Position numbers and translations under genes: made by a program. 64,000 nt of DNA from positions 124,001 through 188,000 of the forward strand of contig NZ_LR215979.1 in assembly GCF_900683735.1 (NCBI RefSeq), written 5' to 3'. The notes beneath the pieces are model-generated. The model searched no databases. It saw nothing but the letters and a program-made list of their open reading frames with translations, and was not told the DNA's origin. The DNA is from Fusobacterium ulcerans ATCC 49185 (GTDB lineage: Bacteria; Fusobacteriota; Fusobacteriia; Fusobacteriales; Fusobacteriaceae). This document shows positions 52,028 through 62,603 of this stretch, in pieces (positions within the stretch are counted from its first letter, which is position 1; each line of letters opens with the position of its first letter).

Positions 52028-53368
52028 ATGTTAGATAATTTAGGTTCTAGATTTCAGGAAATTTTTAAAAAAGTAAGAGGTCATGGAAAACTAAGTGAAA
52101 GTAATATAAAAGAAGCTTTGAAAGAAGTAAGAATGTCATTACTGGAAGCTGACGTCAATTACAAAGTTGTAAAGGATTTTACAAATAAGATACTTGAAAA
52201 ATCTGTGGGAACAGATGTATTGAAAGGTATAAATCCAGGTCAGCAGTTTATCAAAGTTGTTAATGATGAGCTTGTTGAACTTCTTGGAGGAACAAATTCA
52301 AGACTTACTAAGGGAGTAAGAAATCCCACTGTATTGATGCTTTCTGGATTACAAGGGGCAGGAAAAACTACTTTTGCAGCAAAATTAGCTAACTATTTGA
52401 AGAAACAGGGTGAATCTGTTTTGATGGTAGGGGCTGATGTATACAGACCAGCAGCTATAAAACAGCTTCAGGTATTAGGAGAACAGATAGATGTTCCTGT
52501 ATATGCAGAAGAGGACAATAAAGATGCAGTAGCTATCTGTGAACATGGACTGGCTAGGGCAAAAGAATTGAACTCAACATACATGATAATAGATACAGCT
52601 GGAAGACTTCATATAGATGAAAAACTTATGGATGAACTTAGAAATATAAAGAAAGCTGTAAGACCTCAGGAAATATTATTGGTAGTAGATGCTATGATAG
52701 GACAGGATGCTGTTAATCTGGCAGAATCTTTCAACAATGTACTTAGTATAGATGGAATAGTACTTACAAAACTAGATGGAGATACAAGAGGAGGAGCAGC
52801 CCTTTCTATAAAATCTGTTGTAGGTAAGCCTATTAAATTTGTAGGAGTTGGAGAAAGAATAGACGATATAGAACTTTTCCATCCAGAAAGACTTGTATCA
52901 AGAATCTTAGGAATGGGAGATGTAGTATCATTAGTTGAAAAGGCACAAAGTGCTATAGATGAAGAAGATGCAAAGTCGCTGGAAGAGAAGATAAGAACAC
53001 AGAAGTTTGACTTAAATGACTTCTTGAAACAGCTTCAAAATATAAAAAAATTAGGTTCTCTTGGAAGTATCTTGAAAATGATACCAGGAATGGGACAGAT
53101 TGGAGATTTAGCTCCTGCTGAAAAAGAAATGAAAAAAGTAGAAGCGATAATTCAATCAATGACTAAAGAGGAAAGAAAGAAACCTGATATACTTAAAGCA
53201 AACAGAAAGAAAAGAATAGCTTTAGGAAGTGGTACAGAAGTTGCTGATATCAACAGACTCTTAAAACAGTTTGAGCAGATGAAAGGCATGATGAAGATGT
53301 TTAGTGGTGGAAAAATGCCACAGTTCCCTGGAATGAAAGGTGGAAAGGGAGGAAAATTCCCTTTTTAA
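52028..53368 (+). CDS. ffh: Signal recognition particle protein Ffh
   Basis: A 446-residue SRP GTPase that binds signal sequences co-translationally. The N domain spans about 1-90, the G domain has G1 GLQGAGKTTFAAKL near residue 107, DTAGRLHIDEKL near 190, and TKLDGDTRGGAAL near 246. The methionine-rich M domain (MIPGMGQIGDL, MKGMMKMFSGGKMP) ends the protein. The ATG at 52028 is preceded by AGAGGTGG; an in-frame GTG at 52022 overlaps that site. The partner 4.5S RNA gene was not found in this window. Secure. Confidence 0.96.
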   Translation: MLDNLGSRFQEIFKKVRGHGKLSESNIKEALKEVRMSLLEADVNYKVVKDFTNKILEKSVGTDVLKGINPGQQFIKVVNDELVELLGGTNSRLTKGVRNPTVLMLSGLQGAGKTTFAAKLANYLKKQGESVLMVGADVYRPAAIKQLQVLGEQIDVPVYAEEDNKDAVAICEHGLARAKELNSTYMIIDTAGRLHIDEKLMDELRNIKKAVRPQEILLVVDAMIGQDAVNLAESFNNVLSIDGIVLTKLDGDTRGGAALSIKSVVGKPIKFVGVGERIDDIELFHPERLVSRILGMGDVVSLVEKAQSAIDEEDAKSLEEKIRTQKFDLNDFLKQLQNIKKLGSLGSILKMIPGMGQIGDLAPAEKEMKKVEAIIQSMTKEERKKPDILKANRKKRIALGSGTEVADINRLLKQFEQMKGMMKMFSGGKMPQFPGMKGGKGGKFPF

Positions 53369-53410
53369 AAAATAAATAAAATTCAAAGAAATAAAAGGAG
53401 ATGTGAAACA

Positions 53411-53674
53411 ATGTTAAAATTAAGACTTACAAGATTAGGAGACAAAAAAAGACCTTCTTATAGAATCGTAGCTATGGAAGCTTTATCAAAAAGAGATGGG
53501 CAGGCTATCGCTTACTTAGGAAACTATTTCCCATTAGAAGATTCTAGAGTAGTATTAAAAGAAGAGGAAATCATTAAATTCCTAAGCAATGGAGCACAAC
53601 CTACTAGAACTGTAAAATCAATTTTAGTTAAGGCTGGAGTATGGACAAAATTCGAAGAAACTAAAAGAAAATAG
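53411..53674 (+). CDS. rpsP: 30S ribosomal protein S16
   Basis: An 87-residue protein. The S16 start LKLRLTRLGDKKRPSYRIV, then KRDGQAIAYLGNYFP and the C-terminal FLSNGAQPTRTVKSILVKAGV are all present. It binds 16S rRNA during 30S assembly. AAAGGAGATG precedes the ATG. It follows ffh by 42 bases, the same order as in Firmicutes, but no rimM or trmD follows; a terminator does. Secure. Confidence 0.97.
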   Translation: MLKLRLTRLGDKKRPSYRIVAMEALSKRDGQAIAYLGNYFPLEDSRVVLKEEEIIKFLSNGAQPTRTVKSILVKAGVWTKFEETKRK

Positions 53675-53693
53675 TCTAAAAATATTATAAAGG

Positions 53694-53727
53694 GAGGCTT
53701 TATACCAAGGTGTAGAGCCTCTTTTTC
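53694..53727 (+). terminator. Rho-independent terminator after rpsP
   Basis: GAGGCTTTATACC (from 53694) pairs with GGTGTAGAGCCTC (ending 53721) with two G-T pairs, followed by TTTTT. Confidence 0.9.
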
Positions 53728-53738
53728 TAATCTTTAGT

Positions 53739-53767
53739 TAGACAATAATTAAAAGATTTGGTATAAT
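53739..53767 (+). promoter_or_regulatory. Promoter of tex and the kinase-like gene
   Basis: TAGACA (53739-53744), 17 bases, TATAAT (53762-53767), about 49 bases before the tex start. Confidence 0.75.
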
Positions 53768-53815
53768 ATAGAGAAATTCGTGTGAAAATTTATAATAATT
53801 TTAAGAAGGGGAAAT

Positions 53816-55981
53816 ATGGAAAAAATATATAATGTAGTAGCCAAAAACTTAGGTCTAAAAATATCTCAAGTTACTAATACAATGCAGCTTTTAGATGAAG
53901 GAGCAACAGTACCCTTCATTTCAAGATATAGAAAAGAAGTGACTGAAAATTTAGATGAGATAGAAATAGGAAAAATACTTGAAACTGTAACTTATCTTAG
54001 AAATCTAGAAAAAAGAAAAGAAGAGGTAATCAGATTAATTGAAGAGCAGGGAAAACTTACTGAAGAGATACAAAAAAGTATTGAAGCTGCTGAAAAACTT
54101 CAAGAAGTAGAAGATATATACTTCCCTTATAGAAAGAAAAGAAAAACTAAAGCAGATATAGCTAAAGAAAGAGGATTAGAACCTCTTGCTGATGAAATGA
54201 TGAAGCTTCCATCTATGGAAAAAGTAATGGAAAAAGCTCATGAATTTATAACAGAAGAAGTTCCAGCAGCAGAGGATGCTGTAGAAGGGGCTATGCTTAT
54301 AATTGCTCAAAATATATCTGAAACTCCAGTATATAGAGAGCAGATCAGAGAGATAATGCTTAAATCTGGAATTTTAGTTACAAAAGAAACAAAAAAAGCT
54401 AAAGAGCTAGATGTAAAAAAAGTATATGGAGATTATTATGAATACAGAGAACCTGTATCAAAAATGCCTCCACATAGAATCCTTGCTGTAAATAGAGGAG
54501 AAAAGGAAGATATTCTTTCAGTTTCTGTAACTCTTGATGAAATGAGCAGAAGCAGAGTAGAAACTCTTATTCTTAGAGATTTTCTTAATAAGAATCTAAA
54601 GGAAACTTATCTTAAAATAATAGGAGATTCTTTAGACAGACTTATTCTTCCATCAATAGAAAGAGAAGTAAGAAATATACTTACTGACAAAGCTGAACTT
54701 GAAGCAATAGCTGTATTTAAAGAAAATCTTAAAAATCTTTTAATGCAGGCACCTCTGAAAGAGAAAAGCGTACTGGCTCTTGATCCAGGATATAGAACAG
54801 GGTGTAAAGTGGCAGTAATAGATAAAAATGGTTTTTACAGAGAAAAAGATGTTTTCTTCCTTGTTGAAGAAATGCACTCTCCAAAACAGTTAGCTGATGC
54901 TGAAAAAAGAATAGTAGATTATGTAAAAAAATATGAAATAGATATAATTGTTATAGGAAATGGAACTGCTTCAAGAGAAACAGAAAGTTTTGTTGCTGAT
55001 GTAATAAAGAAAAACCATCTTTCTGCAAAGTACCTTATAGCAAATGAAGCAGGAGCCTCAATATATTCTGCATCTAAAATAGCAGCAGAAGAATTTCCTG
55101 ATTTAGATGTTACAGTAAGAGGGGCTATTTCAATTGGTAGAAGAGTACAGGATCCACTTGCTGAACTTGTAAAAATAGATCCTAAATCAATAGGTGTAGG
55201 AATGTATCAGCATGATGTTAATCAAGGACGTCTTGATGAATCACTTGATTCTGTAATAACTTATGTGGTAAATAATGTAGGAGCTAATCTTAATACTGCT
55301 TCTTGGGCGTTGTTATCTCATATATCAGGAATAAAAAAGAATATAGCAAAAAATATTGTTGATTACAGAAAAGAGAATGGAAACTTTGGAAATAGAAAAC
55401 AACTTCTAAAGGTAAAGGGAGTAGGAGCAAAAGCTTATGAGCAAATGGCTGGATTCCTTGTTATACCTGATGGGGAAAATGTCCTTGATAATACAATAAT
55501 TCACCCAGAATCATATCATATAGCAAAAGAAATATTGGAAAAAGTAGGATTTACATTGGAAAACTATAGAGAAGATTTAAATGGTGCAAGAGAAAAGCTT
55601 AAATCTTTTGACTATACTTCATTTGCAAAAGAAAAAGAATATGGAGTAGAAACTGTAAAGGATATATACCAATCTCTTATTAGAGATAGGAGAGATCCTA
55701 GAGATAGTTTTGAAAAACCTTTATTAAAATCAGATATACTTAAAATAGAAAATTTACAAGTAGGAATGGAAATAGAAGGAACAGTAAGAAACGTTGTTAA
55801 ATTCGGGGCTTTTGTGGATATTGGGCTAAAGAATGATGCACTGCTTCATATTTCTGAAATATCTAATAAATTCATAGATGATCCAAGCAAAGTTCTTTCA
55901 GTGGGACAAATTATAAAAGTAAGGATTAAAGATATAGATAAAGAAAGGGAAAGAGTTGCATTAACTAAAAAGGAGATTTAA
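53816..55981 (+). CDS. tex: Tex family RNA-binding transcription accessory protein
   Basis: A 721-residue protein. The N-terminal helical domain contains the VPFISRYRKEVTENLDE segment near residue 30. A YqgF/RNase H-like domain has LALDPGYRTGCKVAVID near residue 320. Helix-hairpin-helix regions follow around NLNTASWALLSHISGIKKNIA and LLKVKGVGAKAYEQMAGFL, and a C-terminal S1 RNA-binding domain (VGMEIEGTVRNVVKFGAFVDIG) ends the protein. The length matches the family. AAGGGGAAAT precedes the ATG. Tex binds nucleic acids and affects transcription and ribosomal or toxin gene expression elsewhere. Secure family call. Confidence 0.95.
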   Translation: MEKIYNVVAKNLGLKISQVTNTMQLLDEGATVPFISRYRKEVTENLDEIEIGKILETVTYLRNLEKRKEEVIRLIEEQGKLTEEIQKSIEAAEKLQEVEDIYFPYRKKRKTKADIAKERGLEPLADEMMKLPSMEKVMEKAHEFITEEVPAAEDAVEGAMLIIAQNISETPVYREQIREIMLKSGILVTKETKKAKELDVKKVYGDYYEYREPVSKMPPHRILAVNRGEKEDILSVSVTLDEMSRSRVETLILRDFLNKNLKETYLKIIGDSLDRLILPSIEREVRNILTDKAELEAIAVFKENLKNLLMQAPLKEKSVLALDPGYRTGCKVAVIDKNGFYREKDVFFLVEEMHSPKQLADAEKRIVDYVKKYEIDIIVIGNGTASRETESFVADVIKKNHLSAKYLIANEAGASIYSASKIAAEEFPDLDVTVRGAISIGRRVQDPLAELVKIDPKSIGVGMYQHDVNQGRLDESLDSVITYVVNNVGANLNTASWALLSHISGIKKNIAKNIVDYRKENGNFGNRKQLLKVKGVGAKAYEQMAGFLVIPDGENVLDNTIIHPESYHIAKEILEKVGFTLENYREDLNGAREKLKSFDYTSFAKEKEYGVETVKDIYQSLIRDRRDPRDSFEKPLLKSDILKIENLQVGMEIEGTVRNVVKFGAFVDIGLKNDALLHISEISNKFIDDPSKVLSVGQIIKVRIKDIDKERERVALTKKEI

Positions 55982-55984
55982 TTG

Positions 55985-58393
55985 ATGAGAATAAAAAAGA
56001 ATTCTCTTCTTATTAAAATAATATTTTATAATGATATAGCAATAATGATAACTTCTGTTACTATTGCTCTTTTTCTGATTTTCATTTCTTTTGAAAGTCT
56101 TGAAAAAAAAATAGTGGATTCAGGAAGAGATAAAATAATTCTTTTGAGTAGAGGGTATAATGCTGCTATTATAAATGCAAAAGATGATCTTTTTCAAGTA
56201 TCCAGAAATATAAATGTACTTGCAGGAAAAAATCTGAATAACACACTTACATATAATACAGTAGCTAAACTCATAAGAAATCAGCTTACAAAGAAAAATC
56301 TCAAGATGTATTCTGAAAGTTTAATTACAATAGTTTCTGCTGATGGAACTACATTGGGAGAATCAGGAAATGGAAAAGATTACTTCAGAATAGATGAAAG
56401 AAGCAGACATATACTTGAAAGGAATCTTTCAAGAAGTGAAAGCGAAATGAGTAATTATTATTTTTCAAAAGTTGGGAAGGATATATATGCAAGAATACTT
56501 TTACCTTTTTCTTCTGAAAGAAATAATAATGATAAGAAAAAGTTTATAGTAATGACTATGCCTATAAATGATAATGTTTTAAATGAACTTAGAAATTTTG
56601 TAGGTTTGACTGATGAAGATAAAATATTTCTTGTAGTTGATAATACATATCAATTAGGGGATATGGATCTGAAAAAAGGTGAAAGATTTTTTAAGAAAAA
56701 GCTAAATTTAGAGTATGACTATTTTTATGGAAGAAAAACTATAAATAATAATTCATATTATCTATCAATGTATAATATCCATAATTATAATAAACAATAT
56801 ATAGGAAATATAGGAATAGCTCTCTCAGGAGAAAGTATACTTAAAACAAAAGTTAAAGTTTCTTTTTCAATATTACTGATAGTAGTAGGACTTATAGTTA
56901 CAAGTACAACTATTTGTGCACGTATATTCTATGAACTTTTGTCTCCTCTTAATGAAATTATAGATGCTGCTGAAGGGATAAGCAAAGGAAATTATGATTT
57001 TACATTGAAAAATGAAGATGTTGAAGAAATAAGAACACTTTCTAAATCTTTTGAACAGATGGCTGAAAGCATTAGAAATAATGAAAAAATGATGAAGGAA
57101 AAAAATATAAAACTGCAGGAAAATCTTAATAGAATTGATGCTATTGAAAAAATACTTATGGGATTGCAGATAGAAGATGACATAACTCTAACTGTACGAA
57201 GTCTGCAGGCAGCATTTACTTCTGAAATGGGACTAGGTTACAGCAGAGCTATGTATTTCAGATATAGCAGAGAGATAGATACTCTTGTGGGAGAATGTTC
57301 TCATGTAAATAATGTAGTAAAAACTAATATGATGAAAACTGAAAAAGAGGAAAGTGATGGATTTGAATTCCAAATAAGCACTTTAACTAAATTAGTTGCT
57401 CTTATTAAGATTCCATTTAAAGATGACAATCTTTTAGGAAAAGCTTTGAAAGAGAAAAGAATTATTTATCATAATGATAAAGGATATAAATATAATCTTG
57501 GAAATGACTTGTTTAAAAGTTTGGGAATTAATAATTTCCTGATATTTCCTATATACAGTGAATCTAGAAATTATGGATGTATTCTTGTAGATTATTTTGG
57601 AAAAGATAATGTAATTTCTCAGGAAGAAGCAGAACTTATGACATTGTTATGTATAAATACTTCTATTAGAATTGGAAATAAAATGCTGGAAGAAGAAAAA
57701 ATAGACTATGAAAGAACTGCTACTATTGGAAAACTTGCAGATAGATTTTTTGGCAGAAGAGAAGATTCTTTGAAAAAAGTAATTTCTATTGTTGAAAGAA
57801 TGGCAGAATGCGACTATAATAATAGTTGTCTTAGAAATGGAATAAATTCTATTAGAGAAGAAGTGATTAAAATAAAACATGAAAATGCTATATTGAAAGA
57901 ATATTCTAAGAGTTATGAAAATAATATGGAAGTAATAGAATTTGAGAAATTTTTATATGATGTTACAGAAAAAATGCAGCCTGATTTAGAGGCAAATAAT
58001 ATAACTCTTTCTATGTTTATTAACTATAATGGAAAGATAATGGGAGATAAAAAGCAGCTTGAAAAGGTTTTCCATGAGTTAATAAAAAATGCTAAGCAAG
58101 CTGTTATAAATAAAAATACAAGTAGTAAAAAAATTAATTTAATTGTAACAAAAGATAAAAATATAGATAAAATAAGGATAAATATAATAGATAATGGAAT
58201 AGGTATGACTGAAGAACAGCTTTCTAATGTATTTGATCCATTTATAAGTTTTAATGAAAATACTCCAGGATTAGGGCTTGCAATAGTACAGAGAATTATA
58301 AAAGATCATCATGGAGTAATCAAATTCTCATCTAAGATAGATGAGGGAACAGATGTAAAAATAACTTTAAATGTATATAAGGAGGAGATTTAA
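55985..58393 (+). CDS. Membrane sensor histidine-kinase-like protein lacking the phospho-acceptor His
   Basis: An 802-residue protein: membrane helix near 15-38, an extracytoplasmic sensor domain to about 292, a second helix ([20 protein letters not shown]), HAMP near 320-370, a GAF-like domain about 395-560 and a GHKL ATPase domain at the end with N box [13 protein letters not shown]1 [12 protein letters not shown] and G2 [13 protein letters not shown]. The dimerisation helix region reads [21 protein letters not shown]. Kinases of this type normally read A-x-x-G-x-L-A-x-x-x-A-H-E-I-N-N-P-L, so Gly590 stands at the His position. No response regulator gene is adjacent. Start at ATG 55985, after the tex stop; TTG 55982 is possible. 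The ATPase fold is intact but His autophosphorylation at the usual site is not possible. Confidence 0.85.
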   Translation: MRIKKNSLLIKIIFYNDIAIMITSVTIALFLIFISFESLEKKIVDSGRDKIILLSRGYNAAIINAKDDLFQVSRNINVLAGKNLNNTLTYNTVAKLIRNQLTKKNLKMYSESLITIVSADGTTLGESGNGKDYFRIDERSRHILERNLSRSESEMSNYYFSKVGKDIYARILLPFSSERNNNDKKKFIVMTMPINDNVLNELRNFVGLTDEDKIFLVVDNTYQLGDMDLKKGERFFKKKLNLEYDYFYGRKTINNNSYYLSMYNIHNYNKQYIGNIGIALSGESILKTKVKVSFSILLIVVGLIVTSTTICARIFYELLSPLNEIIDAAEGISKGNYDFTLKNEDVEEIRTLSKSFEQMAESIRNNEKMMKEKNIKLQENLNRIDAIEKILMGLQIEDDITLTVRSLQAAFTSEMGLGYSRAMYFRYSREIDTLVGECSHVNNVVKTNMMKTEKEESDGFEFQISTLTKLVALIKIPFKDDNLLGKALKEKRIIYHNDKGYKYNLGNDLFKSLGINNFLIFPIYSESRNYGCILVDYFGKDNVISQEEAELMTLLCINTSIRIGNKMLEEEKIDYERTATIGKLADRFFGRREDSLKKVISIVERMAECDYNNSCLRNGINSIREEVIKIKHENAILKEYSKSYENNMEVIEFEKFLYDVTEKMQPDLEANNITLSMFINYNGKIMGDKKQLEKVFHELIKNAKQAVINKNTSSKKINLIVTKDKNIDKIRINIIDNGIGMTEEQLSNVFDPFISFNENTPGLGLAIVQRIIKDHHGVIKFSSKIDEGTDVKITLNVYKEEI

Positions 58394-58395
58394 CA

Positions 58396-61197
58396 ATGAG
58401 CGAAAAAGATTATGGTGCTACATTGAACCTTCCGAAGACGAGCTTTCAAATGAAAGCTAATCTTCCGAACAAGGAACCAAAATTTATAAAAATGTGGCAG
58501 GAAAAGGATATTTATTCAAAAGGCTTGAAGAAAGGCACTCAAACTTTCATTCTGCATGATGGACCGCCATATGCAAATGGTGAAATTCACATAGGGCATG
58601 CTTTGAATAAAATTCTTAAAGATATAATCTTGAAATATAAAAGATTGAGAGGGTACAAAGTACCATATGTACCTGGATGGGATACACATGGACTTCCTAT
58701 TGAATTAAAAGTTACAGAGAAATTGGGTTCAAAAGCAAAAGAGATGTCAGCAGTAGAAATCAGAGAATTATGTGCTGAATATGCTAAAAAATGGGTTGGA
58801 ATCCAAAAAGAAGGATTTGTTAGATTAGGAATATTAGGAGATTGGGAAAATCCATATCTTACATTAAATCCTGAATATGAAGCAAAACAATTAGAAGTAT
58901 TTGGAGAGCTTTATGAAAATGGATATATATTCAAAGGGTTGAAACCTATATACTGGTCACCAGTAACAGAAACAGCTCTTGCAGAAGCAGAGATAGAATA
59001 TAAAAATGTATCATCACCTTCAATATATGTAAGAATGAAGGCTAACGCTGATCTTTTAGAAAGATTAGGACTTACTGAAGAAGCATGGGTAGTAATATGG
59101 ACAACTACTCCTTGGACTTTGCCTGCAAATGTTGCTATAAGTTTAAATCCAGATTTTGAGTATGGTGTATATAAAACTGAAAAAGGAAATCTGATATTAG
59201 GAAAAGATCTTGCAGAAAAAGCATTTACTGAAATGGATCTTGAGCAGTTTGAATTAATAAAAGAATTCCAAGGAAAAGATTTAGAAAGAACTACATATCA
59301 GCATCCATTCCTTGATAGAACAGGAATGATTATACTTGGTACTCATGTAACTGCTGATGCAGGAACAGGTTGTGTTCATACAGCCCCTGGGCATGGACAA
59401 GATGACTATGTAGTAGGAACTAGATATGGACTTCCAGTTATTTCTCCAATCAATAATAAAGGAGTACTAACAGAGGAAGCAGGAGAGTTTGCTGGATTAT
59501 TCTATGCACAAGCTAATAAAGCAATTTGTGCTCACTTAGAAAAATCAGGGCATTTAATGAAATTAAAAATGATAGAACACTCTTATCCACATGACTGGAG
59601 ATCAAAAACTCCTGTTATATTCAGAGCTACTGAGCAATGGTTCGTAAATGTAGAAGGATCAGATATAAGAGAGAGAGCTTTAAAAGCCTTAGATGATGTA
59701 GAATTCATACCAGCATGGGGAAGAAACAGAATTGGTTCTATGCTTGAAACAAGACCTGACTGGTGTATCTCAAGACAAAGAGTATGGGGAGTGCCAATTC
59801 CAGTATTCTTTAATGAAGCAAATGGAAAAGAGATATTCAATAAAGAAATACTTGCAAGAGTAGTTGAAATAGTTAAAAAAGAGGGAACAGCAGCTTGGCT
59901 TAAATATACAGCTGAAGAACTTATTGGTGAAGAACTGATGGAAAAATATGAACTTAAAGGTTTAGAACTTAGAAAAGAAACAAATATTATGGACGTTTGG
60001 TTTGACTCAGGAGTATCTCATAGAGCAGTGCTTGAAACAAGAGGAGATCTTTTACATAGACCAGCAGATATGTATTTAGAAGGATCAGACCAGCACAGAG
60101 GATGGTTCCAGACATCACTTCTGACTTCTATAGGTTCTACACATGATGCTCCATTCAAAAAGATACTGACTCACGGATTTGTAAATGATGGAGAAGGTAA
60201 GAAAATGTCTAAATCAGTTGGAAATACAGTAGTTCCATCTGATGTAATAAAACTATATGGAGCAGATATACTTAGATTATGGTGTGCTTCAGTAGATTAC
60301 AGAGAAGATGTAAAAATATCTGACAATATCTTAAAACAAATGGCTGAAGCTTACAGAAGAGTAAGAAATACAGCAAGATATATATTAGGAAACAGCAATG
60401 ACTTTGATCCTAATACAGATAAAGTTCCATATGAGCAACTAATGGAAATAGACAAATGGGCATTAAATAAGTTAGAGATATTAAAAAGAAAAGTTACTGA
60501 AAATTATGATAGATATGAATTTTACAATCTTTTTCAAGAGATTCATTATTTTGCTGGAATAGATATGTCTGCATTTTATCTTGACATAATAAAAGATAGA
60601 TTATACACTGAAGGAACTAATTCAATAGAGAGAAGAGCAGCTCAAACTGTTATGACAGAAATTTTAGTTACTCTTACTAAGATGATAACTCCTATACTTT
60701 CATTCACTTCAGAAGAAATATGGGAAACTTTACCAGAAGTATTGAAAGACAGTGAATCAGTTTTATTGACAGACTGGTATGAAGAAAATGATCAATATCT
60801 AAATCCAGAGATAGAAAATAAATGGGTAGAGATAATTAAAGTAAGAAAAGAAGCTAATAAAATACTTGAAAAAGCAAGACAAGGAGAAAATAGAATAATT
60901 GGAAATTCACTGGATGCTAAAGTGATACTTCATTCAACAGATGCAGAAGTACAAAAGTTCTTAGTTGAAAATAGAGAGAAACTTGAACTTGCTCTTATCG
61001 TTTCAGAAGTAGAAATTGCAGAAAATGTAGATGATACTTTTGTAAGAGGAGAAGAGGCTCAAGATCTTTACATCAAAGTACTTCATGCTGATGGAGAAAA
61101 GTGTGAAAGATGCTGGAAATATTCTACTGAACTTGGAAAAGACCCTGAACATCCAACTCTTTGTCCAAGATGTGCAAGCGTACTAAAGAATAGCTAG
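58396..61197 (+). CDS. ileS: Isoleucyl-tRNA synthetase
   Basis: A 933-residue class Ia synthetase. The HIGH motif is at 65-68 ([12 protein letters not shown]), the editing domain contains [20 protein letters not shown] and [16 protein letters not shown], and KMSKS is at about 603-607. The C-terminal zinc finger [24 protein letters not shown] ends the protein (written here as CERCWKY and CPRC). This is the bacterial-type enzyme. AAGGAGGAGATTT gives the ribosome site, which lies inside the last codons of the kinase-like gene. No T-box leader is present because the gene follows another gene at 3 bases. Secure. Confidence 0.97.
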   Translation: MSEKDYGATLNLPKTSFQMKANLPNKEPKFIKMWQEKDIYSKGLKKGTQTFILHDGPPYANGEIHIGHALNKILKDIILKYKRLRGYKVPYVPGWDTHGLPIELKVTEKLGSKAKEMSAVEIRELCAEYAKKWVGIQKEGFVRLGILGDWENPYLTLNPEYEAKQLEVFGELYENGYIFKGLKPIYWSPVTETALAEAEIEYKNVSSPSIYVRMKANADLLERLGLTEEAWVVIWTTTPWTLPANVAISLNPDFEYGVYKTEKGNLILGKDLAEKAFTEMDLEQFELIKEFQGKDLERTTYQHPFLDRTGMIILGTHVTADAGTGCVHTAPGHGQDDYVVGTRYGLPVISPINNKGVLTEEAGEFAGLFYAQANKAICAHLEKSGHLMKLKMIEHSYPHDWRSKTPVIFRATEQWFVNVEGSDIRERALKALDDVEFIPAWGRNRIGSMLETRPDWCISRQRVWGVPIPVFFNEANGKEIFNKEILARVVEIVKKEGTAAWLKYTAEELIGEELMEKYELKGLELRKETNIMDVWFDSGVSHRAVLETRGDLLHRPADMYLEGSDQHRGWFQTSLLTSIGSTHDAPFKKILTHGFVNDGEGKKMSKSVGNTVVPSDVIKLYGADILRLWCASVDYREDVKISDNILKQMAEAYRRVRNTARYILGNSNDFDPNTDKVPYEQLMEIDKWALNKLEILKRKVTENYDRYEFYNLFQEIHYFAGIDMSAFYLDIIKDRLYTEGTNSIERRAAQTVMTEILVTLTKMITPILSFTSEEIWETLPEVLKDSESVLLTDWYEENDQYLNPEIENKWVEIIKVRKEANKILEKARQGENRIIGNSLDAKVILHSTDAEVQKFLVENREKLELALIVSEVEIAENVDDTFVRGEEAQDLYIKVLHADGEKCERCWKYSTELGKDPEHPTLCPRCASVLKNS

Positions 61198-61205
61198 GAG
61201 AAAAT

Positions 61206-61661
61206 ATGATCTATATAATTTTAGTCTTTATACTGGTTCTATTAGACCAAATATCTAAATACATTGTGGATAAGAACTTTTTTGAGGGAGATACTATTGG
61301 TGTACTGACTGATTTTTTCCACTTTACATATGTGAAAAATAGAGGGATAGCCTTTGGAATGTTTCAAGGGAAGCTTGATATAATAAGCATAGCTACAGTT
61401 ATAGCAATTGTAGCTATTGCATATTATTTGTATAAGGGCAGAAATAAAATGTCTTTATTAGAAAAATTAGGATTTACTTTTGTTTTGGCTGGAGCAATAG
61501 GAAATATGATAGATAGAATATGGAGAGGATTTGTCATTGATATGATAGACTTTAGAGGTATTTGGTCTTTTGTTTTCAATCTAGCTGATGTATGGATAAA
61601 TATAGGAGTTGTATTGATACTTCTAGATTACTTTTTTGCAGAAAAAAAGAAGAAAAAATAG
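61206..61661 (+). CDS. lspA: Lipoprotein signal peptidase (signal peptidase II)
   Basis: A 151-residue inner-membrane aspartyl protease with four membrane helices. [14 protein letters not shown] at the start is usual. The catalytic Asp pair lies in [21 protein letters not shown] and [11 protein letters not shown], with NRGIAFGMF between. It cleaves the prolipoprotein signal before lipidated Cys; at least two lipoproteins (31816-32259 and 42916-43434) are in this window. The gene overlaps an in-frame extension of the next gene but glyQ starts only at 61675. Secure. Confidence 0.95.
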   Translation: MIYIILVFILVLLDQISKYIVDKNFFEGDTIGVLTDFFHFTYVKNRGIAFGMFQGKLDIISIATVIAIVAIAYYLYKGRNKMSLLEKLGFTFVLAGAIGNMIDRIWRGFVIDMIDFRGIWSFVFNLADVWINIGVVLILLDYFFAEKKKKK

Positions 61662-61674
61662 AGGAGGATTAAAA

Positions 61675-62544
61675 ATGACATTTCAAGAGATAATTTTTGC
61701 TCTTCAAAAATACTGGAGTTCTAAAGGATGCGTATTAGGAAATCCTTATGACATCGAAAAAGGTGCAGGAACATTTAACCCTAACACATTCTTAATGTCT
61801 TTAGGACCTGAACCATGGAATGTTGCTTATGTAGAGCCATCAAGAAGACCAAAAGATGGAAGATATGGAGAAAACCCTAACAGAGTTTATCAACATCATC
61901 AATTTCAGGTTATAATGAAGCCATCTCCATTAAATATTCAGGAACTTTATCTTGAAAGTTTAAGAGTATTGGGAATTGACCCTGAAAAACATGATATTCG
62001 TTTTGTTGAAGATGACTGGGAATCACCAACTCTTGGAGCTTGGGGACTTGGTTGGGAAGTATGGCTTGATGGTATGGAAGTTACTCAGTTTACATATTTC
62101 CAACAAGTAGGAGGATTAGAATTAGATCCTATACCTGTAGAAATAACTTATGGATTAGAAAGACTTGCTCTTTATATCCAAAATAAAGAAAATGTATACG
62201 ATCTTGAATGGGCACCTGGAGTAAAATATGGAGATATGAGATTCCAGTTTGAATATGAAAACTCAAAATATTCATTTGAATTAGCAGACTTAGAAAGTCA
62301 TTTCAAATGGTTTGATGAATATGAAAAAGAAGCAGCTAAAATTTTAGATGCAGGATTGGTTCTGCCAGCTTATGATTATGTATTAAAATGCTCTCATACA
62401 TTCAACGTTTTAGATTCAAGAGGAGCTATATCTACAACTGAGAGAATGGCTTACATCTTAAGAGTTAGAAACTTAGCAAGAAGATGTGCTGAGGTTTATG
62501 TACAAAATAGAAAGGATCTAGGTTACCCTCTTTTAAAAAAATAG
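61675..62544 (+). CDS. glyQ: Glycyl-tRNA synthetase alpha subunit
   Basis: A 289-residue class II synthetase catalytic subunit of the alpha2-beta2 bacterial glycyl-tRNA synthetase. Visible motifs are [19 protein letters not shown] at the start, [19 protein letters not shown] (motif 2 region), [20 protein letters not shown] and [12 protein letters not shown] (motif 3). The start at 61675 follows GAGGAGG; an ORF start at 61636 overlaps lspA. The beta subunit gene follows. Secure. Confidence 0.97.
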   Translation: MTFQEIIFALQKYWSSKGCVLGNPYDIEKGAGTFNPNTFLMSLGPEPWNVAYVEPSRRPKDGRYGENPNRVYQHHQFQVIMKPSPLNIQELYLESLRVLGIDPEKHDIRFVEDDWESPTLGAWGLGWEVWLDGMEVTQFTYFQQVGGLELDPIPVEITYGLERLALYIQNKENVYDLEWAPGVKYGDMRFQFEYENSKYSFELADLESHFKWFDEYEKEAAKILDAGLVLPAYDYVLKCSHTFNVLDSRGAISTTERMAYILRVRNLARRCAEVYVQNRKDLGYPLLKK

Positions 62545-62603
62545 TTGATTTTTGAGAAAATTATTTTATTAGAGTGGATTGAAATGGAAGAGGAGGAAGA
62601 ACA

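Noticed and set aside
61636-61674. glyQ start at 61636 inside lspA
   Set aside because: GAGGAGG lies just before 61675, and the family begins [14 protein letters not shown].
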